Counted from the stretch's first letter, positions 18,232 to 28,364 are shown. The stretch: DNA of 64,000 nt from Rahnella inusitata (GCF_003263515.1 NZ_JYDE01000020.1:62001-126000); one strand, 5' to 3'. Numbers and translations: made by a program. Notes: generated from the sequence alone by a model not told the origin.

Positions 18232-18257
18232 AAAATCCACGCTTTTGCGTGGATTTT
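18232..18257. terminator. bidirectional terminator, recurring ATCCACG type (copy 2)
   Basis: The perfect 11-base stem AAAATCCACGC / GCGTGGATTTT has a TTTT loop. It lies between convergent genes. Confidence 0.88.
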
Positions 18258-18282
18258 CGTTTCTGACAGGTTGTGTTGCCGA

Positions 18283-19794
18283 TCAGAACATCATGACCAT
18301 CCACGGGTAGGCGATAAGCATCATGCCGCCGAGGAAGATGGCACCGAAGATGGTGCCCAGACGCCAGTAGTCTTTGGTTGGCAGGTAACCGCTGCCGTAG
18401 TAAATCGGGCTCGGGCCGGTACCGTACGGGGTGATGATCCCCATTACGCCCAGCGAAGTCACCATCATCAGGCAGTAAACCGGCATGTTGATGCCCGGGA
18501 TGGCCGCCGCGATAGTCAGCATCGCCGGTAACAGGGCGGTGGTGTGTGCGGTGGTACTGGCGAACAGGTAGTGCAGCAGGAAGAAGGCAATCAGCAACAT
18601 CACTGCCGCGACTTGCGGGTCGAAACCGTCGAGCAACTGCCCGCCTTCTTTACCCAGCCAGGCGATAAAGCCAACGCGTGCCAGACCGTCTGCCAGTGCA
18701 ACCAGCGTCGCAAACCATGCGAAGGTGTTCCAGGCCGGTTTGTTGCTGATAATGTCGTTCCAGTTCAGCACGCCGGTCCACAGCATCAGAACCACTACCA
18801 GCAACGCGGCCAGCGCCGGTTCAATCCAGGCGGCGGCAAAAATCCACATAAGCAGCGCTGAACAAACGAAGATCAGCAGCAGGATTTCGTTGCGCGACAG
18901 TTTGCCCAGTTTTTCCAGCTCACTTTTGGCCCAGCGCGGCACTTCATCGTTAATCTTCACTTCCGGCGGATAGAACCAATAAGCCAGCAACGGCATGGTG
19001 AGGATCAGCAGGACGCCAAGCGGCAGGAAGGCGAGGAACCACATGCCCCACGAGATTTCAAAACCGGTGATGCTTTTAACCAGCGCCAGTGCAAGCAGGT
19101 TCGGTGCCAGCGCCGAGAGGAACATCGAGCTGGTGATACAGGCTGCGGTGATCGCCACCCACATCAGATAGGAACCGATTTTACGTGCGCTTGGGTCGTT
19201 AGGCTTGGAGCCATACAGCGGCGGCAGGTTGGCGATAATCGGATAGATAGTCCCGCCGCTTCGTGCCGTGTTGGAAGGCGTGAAGGGCGCGAGCAGCAGA
19301 TCGGCGAAAGTGATGGCGTAGCCGAGCGTCAGACTACGACGACCAAGGTATTTCACCAGAATCAGTGCCAGACGGCGGCCAAACTGTGTTTTGTCATATC
19401 CGGCGGCAAACATAAATGCGCCGAAAATGAGCCACACCGTTGAGTTACCAAATCCGCTGACCGCCCATTTAAACGCCTCACCGGCCATTTTAAATTTCGG
19501 GTCGGCGACTTCAGCCGGGCTGAACAGCAGCCATTGGCTGAACAGGGCGATGACCACCACGCCGGTCAGGCCGATCACCGCACCCGGTAACGGCTCGAAA
19601 ATCAGACCGACAATCACCCCGACGAAGATGGCAAAGAAGTGCCACGCATAAGGATTCAACCCCGACGGCACCGGTGTCAGCAGCAAAATCACCGCCACCA
19701 GCACCGGAAGGAACAGCATGATCAAACGTTTCTTTAGCCCCGCAGAGGCAGGAGCGGCCTTCGCGGGATCATTCAAAGCGGATGTGGGTTTCAT
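18283..19794 (-). CDS. DASS family dicarboxylate/anion:Na+ symporter or exchanger
   Basis: This 503-residue protein has about twelve membrane segments and the family's two substrate motifs: PFTPSNTARSGG (an SNT motif) in the first half and ITPYGTGPSPIYYGSGY in the second. It resembles the CitT/TtdT/YbhI group that carries citrate, tartrate, succinate or fumarate. It is transcribed divergently from a fumarate reductase-like gene, with an FNR-type box between them. A role in fumarate or malate uptake and succinate exchange is therefore likely. This is inference from the pair, not from residues. Confidence 0.85.
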   Translation of the reverse strand: MKPTSALNDPAKAAPASAGLKKRLIMLFLPVLVAVILLLTPVPSGLNPYAWHFFAIFVGVIVGLIFEPLPGAVIGLTGVVVIALFSQWLLFSPAEVADPKFKMAGEAFKWAVSGFGNSTVWLIFGAFMFAAGYDKTQFGRRLALILVKYLGRRSLTLGYAITFADLLLAPFTPSNTARSGGTIYPIIANLPPLYGSKPNDPSARKIGSYLMWVAITAACITSSMFLSALAPNLLALALVKSITGFEISWGMWFLAFLPLGVLLILTMPLLAYWFYPPEVKINDEVPRWAKSELEKLGKLSRNEILLLIFVCSALLMWIFAAAWIEPALAALLVVVLMLWTGVLNWNDIISNKPAWNTFAWFATLVALADGLARVGFIAWLGKEGGQLLDGFDPQVAAVMLLIAFFLLHYLFASTTAHTTALLPAMLTIAAAIPGINMPVYCLMMVTSLGVMGIITPYGTGPSPIYYGSGYLPTKDYWRLGTIFGAIFLGGMMLIAYPWMVMMF

Positions 19795-20364
19795 AGTTTT
19801 TTCTGCCCGTTATTAAAAGTGAGCCTTACGCCCGGATCTTTATGTTGACGTTATCTGGAACTTTATGTTTTAAACTGCTGCGGTAGATATTTCACGATGA
19901 CATCTGAAATAGATTAATTTATCTCGTGAATAGGCTGACGTATTACTAAAAGATAAGGAGGTATACCACGGCGGATATTATCCTTCCCCGGTCTCATTCC
20001 CATTTAAGGCATTAACACTACTTTGTGTGTGGTTATATTTTTGACCAAAATTCCTGCTTTATGAAATGTAGAGTAAATTTCTGCAAAAGCCAAATTGAGG
20101 GCATAACCTGCTGATTTTGTTCGGAGGAATTCCCATGTTAATCAAAAGTTGATTTTTGTCAACTCATGGTTAACAATTGGAGGGATATTTGCGTCAATGC
20201 TGAGTAATTAAACAACTCCTGTCCATCAGATGTTTATAACGACACTGTCTCTTCTATTAAAGAAAGCAATTTAAATTTATCACCTGCACCGGATAACTTA
20301 ATTTAGCGGTAAGTCATTCGCCCACGAAAAAAATCAAAGCGTTTACATTTTGGAGTCGATTACA
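19795..20364. promoter_or_regulatory. divergent promoter region between transporter and fumarate reductase genes
   Basis: These 570 AT-rich bases contain no gene. They carry the promoters of both flanking genes and the FNR-type site at 20149-20162. ATCAAAAGTTGAT just upstream overlaps that site and forms a second inverted repeat. Confidence 0.6.
20149..20162. promoter_or_regulatory. FNR-type binding site
   Basis: TTGATTTTTGTCAA matches nine of the ten defined bases of the FNR consensus TTGAT-N4-ATCAA. It lies about 210 bases before the reductase start. It predicts induction without oxygen. Confidence 0.6.
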
Positions 20365-23142
20365 ATGAATAAGCTCACCCCGGTTCTTAATCCACTTACC
20401 TTGCCCAACGGCGCGGTGCTGAAAAACCGCCTGCTGATGGCACCGATGACCACCTGTACCGGCTTTTATGACGGCACGGTGACCAGTGAACTGGTGGAAT
20501 ATTACCGCGACCGCGCTGGCAGCATCGGCACAATCATCGTTGAGTGTTGCTTCATTGACCGCATGGGCCCGGCCTTTCCCGGTGCGATTGCTATCGACAG
20601 TGACAACAAAATCCCCGGCCTGAAAAAAATCGCTGATGCCATTAAATCCAAAGGCTCGAAAGCGGTTTTGCAGATCTATCACGGCGGCCGCATGGTCGAG
20701 CCGGAACTGATTGGCGGCAGAACGCCGGTGGCGCCAAGTGCGCTGGCGGCACCGCGTGAAGGCGCGACCACGCCGAAAGAGCTGAGCGGCGAAGAAGTCG
20801 AGGTGATGATCACCAAATTTGGTGACGCAGTGAACCGTGCGATTAAAGCCGGATTTGATGGCGTGGAAATTCACGGCGCAAACACTTACCTTATTCAGCA
20901 GTTCTACTCGCCAAACTCTAACCAGCGCACCGACAAATGGGGCGGCGACCGCGAGAAGCGCACAACTTTCCCGATGGAAGTTCTCGAGATCACCCACAAA
21001 ATGGCGGATCGCTTTGCCGACGACCATTTCATTATCGGTTACCGTTTCTCGCCGGAAGAGCTGGAAGTTCCCGGCATTCGCTTTGATGACACCATGTACT
21101 TGCTGGAAAAACTCGCCGCGCGCGGGCTGGACTACGTGCATTTCTCCGTCGGGCAGCTGCTGCGTCCTTCTATTGTCGATACGACTGACCCGACGCCGCT
21201 TATCACTAAATTCCGCGCGATGCGTTCTGAAACCCTGGCGAAAGTACCGGTGATCGGCGTGGGTGGCGTGGTCAATAAAGCCGATGCCGAGAAAGCGCTG
21301 GAGTACGGCTTTGATCTGGTGGCTGTGGGTAAAGCGTGCATCGCCTATCCGGACTGGGCCGATCGCATCATTAATAACGACCATCTGGAACTGTTCATCG
21401 ACAGCAACAAACGCGAAGAACTGAATATTCCGGAGCCGCTGTGGCGCTTCTCACTGGTTGACGCCATGATCCGCGACACCAGCACCACTGGCCGTAAATA
21501 CAAAGCCGGGGTGTATCAGGAGAAAGTCGAAGCCGAAGCGCTGAAACTGAAAATCAGCGTGACGCTCGATACTGACCGTATCACTGATATTTCTCTGGTG
21601 AAGGACGACACGCTCGACGTCGATTTCACCACCACCTTCGAACAGCTGCGTTCGCGTATTCTGGTCGCCAACAGCCCGCACGTTGATGCCATCACCGGCG
21701 CGACCACGCAGAGTGAGGCGCTCAAGAAAGCGGTGTCACGCGCGCTGACCACCTCGAGCAAAGAGCACGTCATCGAAGAAGGCGGTAATCCGCAGGCACC
21801 GCAAAATTACGATGTGGTGATCGTCGGCAGCGGCGGTGCAGGGCTGGCAGCGGCAATTCAGGCGCATGACGAAGGCGCTCACGTCGTCATCATCGAGAAA
21901 ATGCCGACCATTGGCGGCAATACCATTAAAGCCTCGGTAGGGATGAACGCGGCCGAAACCCGTTTCCAGAAAATCAAAGGTATCGAAGACAGTAAAGAGC
22001 TTTTCTACGAAGAAACATTGAAAGGCGGCAAGTTCAAAAACAACCCGGAACTGCTGCGCGAGTTTGTTGAACTGGCCCCTGAGGCCATCGAATGGCTGGC
22101 GGCGAAAGAGATTGAGCTGAACGACATCACCATCACTGGCGGCATGAGCATCGACCGCACGCATCGCCCGGAAGACCGGTCGGCAGTGGGCGGCTTCCTG
22201 ATCAGCGGCCTGGTGAAAAACGTCAACAAACGCGATATCGAAGTGCTGCTCGAAACTTCCGTCGCTGAGATTTTGTATGAGAATGGCGCAGTGACCGGCG
22301 TCAAAGTGGTCGATGAGTACAACGACAGCCGCATTCTGAATGCTAAAAGTGTCATCGTCGCTACCGGCGGTTTCAGTGCTAATCGCGAGATGGTGGTGAA
22401 ATATCGCCCTGAGCTGGACGGTTTTGTCACGACCAACCACAAGGGCGCGACCGGCAGCGGTATCGCCATGCTGCAAAAAATCGGCGCGGATACTGTCGAT
22501 ATGGGCGAGATCCAAATCCACCCGACCGTTGAGCAGACGACCTCCTATCTGATTTCAGAGTCCATTCGCGGCGGCGGGGCAATTCTGGTGAGTCAGGCGG
22601 GCAAGCGTTTCTACAACGAGATGGAGACCCGCGACAAAGTCTCCGCAGAGATCATCGCGCTGCCGGAGAAAAGCGCGTGGGTGATTTTCGATGAGCAGGT
22701 TCGTGCCAACAACAAAGCGGCGGATGAGTATATCGCCAAAGGATTTGTGCTCAGCGCCCCGACGCCGGAAGAGCTGGCGGTGAAGCTGAACATGAACCCG
22801 GTCGCGCTGACCGAGACGCTGGAGCGCTATAACCTGTTTGTGGTGGAGAAGAAAGACGAAGATTTCGGTCGTACGACGGCGCTGCGTCACCCGCTCAATA
22901 AGGGGCCATTCTTCGCCATCCGTATCGCGCCGGGCGTGCACCACACCATGGGTGGCGTGGTGATTAATACCGACACCGCCGTGCTGGATGCGCAGAAACA
23001 GCCGATCACCGGTGCATGGGCGGCAGGTGAAGTGGCGGGCGGCATCCACGGTGCTAACCGCATCGGCGGTAACGCCGTGGCCGATATCATCATCTTTGGT
23101 ATTCTGGCAGGACGTAACGCGGCAGCACTGGCTAAACGCTGA
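20365..23142 (+). CDS. cytoplasmic three-domain NADH:fumarate reductase-like flavoprotein
   Basis: This 925-residue protein lacks a signal peptide and joins three domains. Residues 1-350 are an Old Yellow Enzyme-like FMN domain (LLMAPMTTC, then GVEIHGANTYLIQQFYSPNSN). About 375-455 is an FMN_bind domain with the flavin-attachment motif DAITGATT (441-448). About 475-920 is a fumarate reductase-type FAD domain (VVIVGSGGAGLAAAI). Fumarate-site segments are all present: IHPT, GKRFYNEMETRD, HHTMGG and NRIGGNA. This matches the soluble NADH:fumarate reductase described in Klebsiella. GGAG lies nine bases before the chosen ATG. No apbE flavin transferase is nearby. An acrylate-type substrate cannot be excluded. 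Confidence 0.85.
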   Translation: MNKLTPVLNPLTLPNGAVLKNRLLMAPMTTCTGFYDGTVTSELVEYYRDRAGSIGTIIVECCFIDRMGPAFPGAIAIDSDNKIPGLKKIADAIKSKGSKAVLQIYHGGRMVEPELIGGRTPVAPSALAAPREGATTPKELSGEEVEVMITKFGDAVNRAIKAGFDGVEIHGANTYLIQQFYSPNSNQRTDKWGGDREKRTTFPMEVLEITHKMADRFADDHFIIGYRFSPEELEVPGIRFDDTMYLLEKLAARGLDYVHFSVGQLLRPSIVDTTDPTPLITKFRAMRSETLAKVPVIGVGGVVNKADAEKALEYGFDLVAVGKACIAYPDWADRIINNDHLELFIDSNKREELNIPEPLWRFSLVDAMIRDTSTTGRKYKAGVYQEKVEAEALKLKISVTLDTDRITDISLVKDDTLDVDFTTTFEQLRSRILVANSPHVDAITGATTQSEALKKAVSRALTTSSKEHVIEEGGNPQAPQNYDVVIVGSGGAGLAAAIQAHDEGAHVVIIEKMPTIGGNTIKASVGMNAAETRFQKIKGIEDSKELFYEETLKGGKFKNNPELLREFVELAPEAIEWLAAKEIELNDITITGGMSIDRTHRPEDRSAVGGFLISGLVKNVNKRDIEVLLETSVAEILYENGAVTGVKVVDEYNDSRILNAKSVIVATGGFSANREMVVKYRPELDGFVTTNHKGATGSGIAMLQKIGADTVDMGEIQIHPTVEQTTSYLISESIRGGGAILVSQAGKRFYNEMETRDKVSAEIIALPEKSAWVIFDEQVRANNKAADEYIAKGFVLSAPTPEELAVKLNMNPVALTETLERYNLFVVEKKDEDFGRTTALRHPLNKGPFFAIRIAPGVHHTMGGVVINTDTAVLDAQKQPITGAWAAGEVAGGIHGANRIGGNAVADIIIFGILAGRNAAALAKR

Positions 23143-23166
23143 GGTCTTAAGACTTCAGATTGAAAT

Positions 23167-23201
23167 AAAAATCCACGCGCCGGCGTGGATTTTTTTTGCT
23201 G
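23167..23201 (+). terminator. intrinsic terminator, recurring ATCCACG type (copy 3)
   Basis: The perfect 12-base stem AAAAATCCACGC / GCGTGGATTTTT has a GCCG loop and a long T run, and ends the fumarate reductase transcript. Confidence 0.92.
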
Positions 23202-23212
23202 CCGCACAAACA

Positions 23213-23242
23213 AAAACGTCCGCCACGGTGGGCGGACGTTTT
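23213..23242 (-). terminator. intrinsic terminator of the nucleoside transporter gene
   Basis: The 12-base stem AAAACGTCCGCC / GGCGGACGTTTT has a six-base loop. On the minus strand it is followed by a T run. Confidence 0.85.
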
Positions 23243-23271
23243 CAGTCATTCAGAACGCTAACGGCTGAGGA

Positions 23272-24459
23272 TTAACGGTAAACCAGACCGACGATCGAAG
23301 CAGAAAGCAGGCTGACCAGCGTTGCGCCGACCAGCAGGCGGAACGCAGCACGGGCGACCATGTTGCCCTGAACTTCTTCGATACTTTTTACCGCACCGGC
23401 AATAATCCCGACGGTAGAAATGTTGGCAAAAGACACCAGGAAGACGGACAGGATTGCCACGGTGCGCGGCTCGAGGTGTGCGATCAGGTCTTTCATCTGC
23501 AACATCGCCACGAATTCGTTGGCGACGATTTTGGTGCCCATGATGCTGCCTGCGGTCAGGGAATCATGGCTCACGATGCCGGTTAACCAGGCGATCGGGT
23601 AGAACAGGTAGCCGATGATGTCCTGGAAGCTTTTACCAAAACCGCCCATGAAGATGGCATTGATCATCGCCAGCAGGGCGTTGAAGCCGACCAGCATCGC
23701 CGCCACGATCATCGCCATTTTGAAACCGGCCATGATGTACTCACCCAGCATTTCTACGAAGCTGTGTTTCGGTACAGTAAGCTTAGGCATTTCATTATCC
23801 GCTTCGTCGGAATACGGGTTTACCACCTGCAATACGGCAAAGGTAGAAAGCATATTCAGAATAAGCGAGAGCATCACATAACGCGGTTCCAGCAGGGTCA
23901 TGTAAGAACCCACAATCGACATGGAAACGGTGGAGATTGCGGTTGCGGATAATGTATACATGCGGCGTTCATTCAAGTGCGGAACAATATCTTTAATCGC
24001 GATAAAGTTTTCAGATTGCCCGACCAATAAAGAACTCACGGCATTAAAGGATTCCAGTCGCGGCATTCCGTTAATTTTAGATAAGAGATAACCGATCCCT
24101 TTAATCATTAATGGCAAAATACGCAGGTGCTGGAGAATACCAATCAGCGCAGAAATAAAGATGATTGGACATAATACGAATAAGAAGAAACTGAACTGGT
24201 TATCATTTACCAGACCACCAAACACGAAGTCTGTACCGACGCGTGCGTAGCTCATCAGATTGGTGAACACGCCGGAGAGGCCGGAGATCAGGTAGACGCC
24301 TGCCTGGCTGTAAAGCAGAACCCAGGCCAGTACGATTTCGATCACCAAAATTTGCACGACGTAGCGCAGTTTAACGCCGCGTTTGTTGTAGCTAATCAAC
24401 CAGCCAATGCCGAATATCATTATAAGGCTAAGTAAAAAATGCAATATATTTGACGTCAT
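23272..24459 (-). CDS. nupC: NupC family nucleoside:H+ symporter
   Basis: This 395-residue inner-membrane protein closely resembles E. coli NupC. It shows CPIIFISALIGILQHLRILP, the conserved GQSENFIAIKD loop, STVSMSIVGSYMTLLEPRYV and NEFVAM. It imports pyrimidine and adenine nucleosides with protons. The gene stands alone with its own terminator. Upstream, two ATTGCGTT octamers 23 bases apart resemble the CytR half-site and could mean nucleoside control. Other NupC paralogues exist in enterobacteria, so the exact orthologue is not certain. Confidence 0.85.
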   Translation of the reverse strand: MTSNILHFLLSLIMIFGIGWLISYNKRGVKLRYVVQILVIEIVLAWVLLYSQAGVYLISGLSGVFTNLMSYARVGTDFVFGGLVNDNQFSFFLFVLCPIIFISALIGILQHLRILPLMIKGIGYLLSKINGMPRLESFNAVSSLLVGQSENFIAIKDIVPHLNERRMYTLSATAISTVSMSIVGSYMTLLEPRYVMLSLILNMLSTFAVLQVVNPYSDEADNEMPKLTVPKHSFVEMLGEYIMAGFKMAMIVAAMLVGFNALLAMINAIFMGGFGKSFQDIIGYLFYPIAWLTGIVSHDSLTAGSIMGTKIVANEFVAMLQMKDLIAHLEPRTVAILSVFLVSFANISTVGIIAGAVKSIEEVQGNMVARAAFRLLVGATLVSLLSASIVGLVYR

Positions 24460-24962
24460 GGAGGATCCAAATGATGTGAGTGGTGTTTTAAGCGCGAACT
24501 ATAACAGCAACCTCACAAAACTCATCTGCTTTTTTCATTGCGTTGCGCACAGGTAATCGATTGCGTTCAAAAAAGAAACAATCAGAGTCGGCTATTTTAA
24601 ATAACGCACCGAAGTGGTGAGAATTTTATTAGTTCGCACTGATTTGGTGAACGGAATTATATTATGCAGTGCATTTCTGAATGCATTACTGTGTCCGGTA
24701 TCACCTGCAACCTTCGCAAAACCCTCGCGGAAAATATGTTTACACAAGGACATTTTGTTAACGCTGAGATCCGCATCAAAGCGGTTTTGGATATTCATCA
24801 GGCGCCATGTTGCCTCATGCGTATAATTGATAACTGTATGATAAAAATAGAAATAACACCGATGGCATAGCGGCAGGGGATCCGGCTGTGCTAGGGTGAT
24901 TTTTTGTCTTATATTGACCTGCTCATAAATCAAAACCTGCCAATAATGAAAATCTGTCAAAA
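24460..24962. promoter_or_regulatory. divergent intergenic region with CytR-like repeats
   Basis: These 500 bases hold no convincing gene. Two direct ATTGCGTT octamers (24537-24544 and 24560-24567) lie upstream of the nucleoside transporter and match six of eight bases of the CytR octamer GTTGCATT. The remaining AT-rich half should carry the promoter of the molybdoenzyme gene. The CytR reading is weak. Confidence 0.35.
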
Positions 24963-27293
24963 ATGAAAAAAAATCACGATTTAGCCGTTATGCATTGGGG
25001 AACGTACCGCGTCACCACCGAAGACGGCGCGTTAACCGCCGTGGCGCCAGTGGAATGGGATCGCAATCCGTCTGAAATCGGCCAGTCACTGGTCGGTGCC
25101 GTGGATGGCAGCAGCCGCGTTCGCCGTCCCGCTGTGCGGTTGGGATATTTACAGCACGGCAGCGCGTCGCGCGAAGGTCGCGGCAAAGAGCCTTTTGTAG
25201 AAGTGAGCTGGGACACCGCCTTGTCGCTGGTCGCCGGGGAGCTGAAACGGGTGAAAGACACCCACGGCAATGCCGCGTTTTATGCCGGTTCCTACGGCTG
25301 GTCGAGTGCCGGACGTTTTCACCACGCGCAGAGCCAGCTGCACCGTTTCTTTAATCAGTTCGGCGGCTACAGCGGCAGCACCAACACTTACAGTCTGGCC
25401 GCCGCTGAGCGGTTACTACCGCACATTATCGGCGACCTCGATGTTCTGCAAAAGCAACACACCCACTGGTCAGTACTGGCGGAGAAGTGCGAGCTGTTTG
25501 TCGCCTTTGGCGGGCTGCCGCTGCGCAATGCGCAGGTCAACGGCGGCGGCGCGAACGATCATTCCCTGAAATACTGGCTGCAAAAAATGGAGCAGACCGG
25601 CACTCGCTTCATCAACGTCAGCCCGGTGAAGAACGATCTTTCGGGAGTACAATCCGCCGAATGGTTATCCCTCAAGCCGGGCAGCGATACCGCGCTGTTG
25701 CTGGCGTTGAGCTATGTGCTGATTGACGAGTCCCGCTATGACGCAGATTTCGTGGCCAGCCACACCGAAGGGTTTGAAACGTTCCGTGATTATCTGACCG
25801 GGCAGAACGACGGCAGGCCAAAAACGCCGGAGTGGGCCGAACCGCTGACCGGCGTAGGCGCGGAGGAGATCCGGGAGCTTGCCCGTGAGATGTCGCAAAA
25901 ACGCACCATGATCAACATTGCCTGGTCATTGCAGCGCGCAAGGCAGGGTGAACAGACGTTCTGGGCGACGGTGGCGCTGGCGGCTTTGCTGGGGCAAATC
26001 GGCACTGCCGGTGGCGGGCTCGGTTTTGCCTACGCCTCGACCAATCTGGCGGGATCGGACCGCCGTACCTTCTCCGGCCCGCGTTTGCCGATGGGGCAAA
26101 ATGCGGTGAAACAACCGATCCCCGTCGCGCGGCTGGCTGACATGTTGCTTAATCCGGGCGCGCCTTATCAGTTCGACGGCAGTCACTGTCATTATCCCGA
26201 TATCCGGCTGGTCTACTGGGCGGGCGGCAATGCGTTTCACCATCATCAGGATTTAAACCGGCTGACGCAGGCATGGCGTAAACCCGACACCGTGGTAGTT
26301 CACGAACAATACTGGACCGCGCAGGCCAAATTCGCCGACATCGTGCTGCCGGTGACAACGTCACTTGAGCGCGATGACATTGGCAGTTCCAGCAATGACG
26401 GTTTTATGATTGCGATGCGTCAGCATATTGCGCCGGTGGATGAGGCGCAGAGCGACTTTGCGATTTTCTGCGGGCTGGCGCAGAAGCTGGGTTTTGGCGA
26501 GACGTTCAGTGAAGGGCGCGATCCGATGGCCTGGCTGCGCCATATCTATGAGATTTCTACTCCGCGGGCGCAGGCCGACGGCATCGAACTGCCTGATTTT
26601 GATGATTTCTGGCAGCAGGGCAAGCTGGAATATGCGCGACCGGATGCGCCGCAAATCTTCCTTAAATCGTTCCGTGATGACCCGGTGGGTTCGCCTCTGA
26701 CAACGCCGTCCGGCAAAATTGAGCTGTTCTCGCAGACCGTGGCCGACTTTGATTATGAAGAATGTCCGGGACATCCTTTCTGGTACGAACCTGAGGCCAA
26801 GGCACAGCAGGAGATCAGCACGCGCTGGCCGTTGCATCTGCTTTCCAGCCAGCCCCGTACGCGGCTGCACAGTCAGTACGATCAGGGTACGGTCAGCCGT
26901 CGCACAAAGATACAAGGCCGCGAACCGCTGTGGCTGCATCCGCAGGACGCCGCGCCGCGCGGGATCTCCGAAGGCAGCATCGTGAGGGTGTTTAACGATC
27001 GCGGGGCGATTCTTGCAGGTGTGCATCTGAGTGAAGACCTGCGTCCGGGGGTGGTGCAGATGTCGACGGGTGCATGGTATGACCCGCAGGATCCGGCACT
27101 GCCGGATTCTCTGGATAAACACGGTAACCCGAACGTACTGACTGAAGATCGCGGCAGCTCGCGGTTGGGTCAGGGGTGCAGCGCGCAAAGTTGCTGGATA
27201 GACATTGAACGCTGGGATGCGCCGCTTCCCGACGTCACCGCTTTCCAGCCACCGGCGTTTGTGAATGCCGGTGAGGGTCCGCAGAACAATTAG
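24963..27293 (+). CDS. bisC: BisC-like molybdopterin S-/N-oxide reductase
   Basis: This 776-residue enzyme has the length and layout of cytoplasmic biotin sulfoxide reductase: no Tat signal and no N-terminal Fe-S cysteines. The molybdenum serine is probably S144 in STNTYSLAAAER. AGSYGWSSAGRFHHAQ, HEQYWTAQAKFADIVLPVTTSLERDD and the C-terminal SSRLGQGCSAQSCW are DMSO-reductase family signatures that bind bis-MGD. It reduces biotin or methionine sulfoxide and possibly TMAO. No cytochrome or chaperone gene is adjacent, as expected for BisC. The ATG has no strong ribosome site. Confidence 0.82.
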   Translation: MKKNHDLAVMHWGTYRVTTEDGALTAVAPVEWDRNPSEIGQSLVGAVDGSSRVRRPAVRLGYLQHGSASREGRGKEPFVEVSWDTALSLVAGELKRVKDTHGNAAFYAGSYGWSSAGRFHHAQSQLHRFFNQFGGYSGSTNTYSLAAAERLLPHIIGDLDVLQKQHTHWSVLAEKCELFVAFGGLPLRNAQVNGGGANDHSLKYWLQKMEQTGTRFINVSPVKNDLSGVQSAEWLSLKPGSDTALLLALSYVLIDESRYDADFVASHTEGFETFRDYLTGQNDGRPKTPEWAEPLTGVGAEEIRELAREMSQKRTMINIAWSLQRARQGEQTFWATVALAALLGQIGTAGGGLGFAYASTNLAGSDRRTFSGPRLPMGQNAVKQPIPVARLADMLLNPGAPYQFDGSHCHYPDIRLVYWAGGNAFHHHQDLNRLTQAWRKPDTVVVHEQYWTAQAKFADIVLPVTTSLERDDIGSSSNDGFMIAMRQHIAPVDEAQSDFAIFCGLAQKLGFGETFSEGRDPMAWLRHIYEISTPRAQADGIELPDFDDFWQQGKLEYARPDAPQIFLKSFRDDPVGSPLTTPSGKIELFSQTVADFDYEECPGHPFWYEPEAKAQQEISTRWPLHLLSSQPRTRLHSQYDQGTVSRRTKIQGREPLWLHPQDAAPRGISEGSIVRVFNDRGAILAGVHLSEDLRPGVVQMSTGAWYDPQDPALPDSLDKHGNPNVLTEDRGSSRLGQGCSAQSCWIDIERWDAPLPDVTAFQPPAFVNAGEGPQNN

Positions 27294-27302
27294 AAAACCT
27301 GC

Positions 27303-27340
27303 CTCCTCTGGCGTTTCTTTGCGCGATGCCAGAGGAGTTT
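27303..27340 (+). terminator. hairpin terminator after the molybdoenzyme gene
   Basis: The 10-base stem CTCCTCTGGC / GCCAGAGGAG with a 15-base loop is followed by TTT only, so it may be modest in strength. Confidence 0.6.
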
Positions 27341-27476
27341 GCTCATACAGCAGGTCAGCCCTTCAGTTCCCACGCCTTCACCGCAGTCTTCATTTCCAGC
27401 CCCTTAATGATGGATATATGTGAACAGGATAGGCGCGTGAATCCAAGGCACCGGACACAGTCCGCGTTTCATGAGG

Positions 27477-28364
27477 TTAGCCAAAAGTCTCAGTCACGGC
27501 TTTGATAAAGCTGCGAATTTTCACTGTCTGCCGTAAACCCGCCGCCGTGAGCACGTGCATCGGTCGCGAAGGACACGTGTAATCAGGCAGTATTTGCACC
27601 AAACGCCCGGCGTTGATTTCTTCCCGCAATACGTCTTCCGGCCCCTGCGTCACGCCATAACCTCTGATGGCTGCGTGCAACAGCGCCCGCCAGTCATTCG
27701 CCCGAAAACGGCCTTCAGGGCGCACTTCCTGGGTTTTTCCCTCCTTAGTGAACAGCCAGCGGCAGGGCGACTGTGGTGACCAGATCCCATAAACCAGACA
27801 GGAATGCTGCGCCAGACAGGCGGGTGTAACCGGCGTGCCATTCTGCGCAAGATACTCCGGCGAGGCGCAGGCAATCAGCCGGTATGGCCGAAGCGGATAT
27901 GCAATCAGCGGGCCGTCGTGCAGTTCACCGATGCGAAGGATCACTTCATAGCCTTCCTCCACAGGATCGACCATGCGATCGCTCAGCGTCAGCTCTACCT
28001 GCGTGCCGGGATAGTTATCCAGATATTGTGTAATGAACGGCGCCAGCATGGATGCACCAAAGGTCACCGGCGCATTGACGCGAATAATGCCTGATGGCGT
28101 GGCTTTCATCTCCAGCGCGATGGCATCGGCCGCCTCAGCCTCGGCAAGCACGATTTTACAGCGTTCATAGTAGCTGCTGCCGATGTCCGTCAGATGCTGG
28201 CGGCGGGTGGTGCGGTTCAGCAGCGCTGTGCCCAGCCGCGATTCCAGCCGGGCGATATGTTTGGCGACCATCTGCGGGGATATGCGTAACGCCTCTGCCG
28301 CCGCCGCGAAGGATCCCAGTTCGGCGGCTCTGACGAAAACGTTCATGCTGGTGAGACGATCCAC
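27477..28364 (-). CDS. LysR family transcriptional regulator
   Basis: This 295-residue regulator has the LysR helix-turn-helix at the N-terminus (MNVFVRAAELGSFAAAAEALRISPQMVAKHIARLESRLG) and a substrate-binding-like effector domain after residue 90. I use a GTG start (DRLTSMNVF follows) because AAGGAG lies seven bases upstream. The much longer upstream extension has no similarity and no ribosome site. It is divergent from the NAD(P)-binding gene at 28470, only about 105 bases away. LysR proteins usually control such a divergent neighbour. Confidence 0.88.
   Translation of the reverse strand: MDRLTSMNVFVRAAELGSFAAAAEALRISPQMVAKHIARLESRLGTALLNRTTRRQHLTDIGSSYYERCKIVLAEAEAADAIALEMKATPSGIIRVNAPVTFGASMLAPFITQYLDNYPGTQVELTLSDRMVDPVEEGYEVILRIGELHDGPLIAYPLRPYRLIACASPEYLAQNGTPVTPACLAQHSCLVYGIWSPQSPCRWLFTKEGKTQEVRPEGRFRANDWRALLHAAIRGYGVTQGPEDVLREEINAGRLVQILPDYTCPSRPMHVLTAAGLRQTVKIRSFIKAVTETFG

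Noticed and set aside
20314-21384. Long minus-strand open frame (over 350 codons) opposite the fumarate reductase gene
   Set aside because: It is the mirror of a strongly supported flavoprotein gene. It has His/Arg/Phe-rich shadow composition, no domain and no ribosome site.
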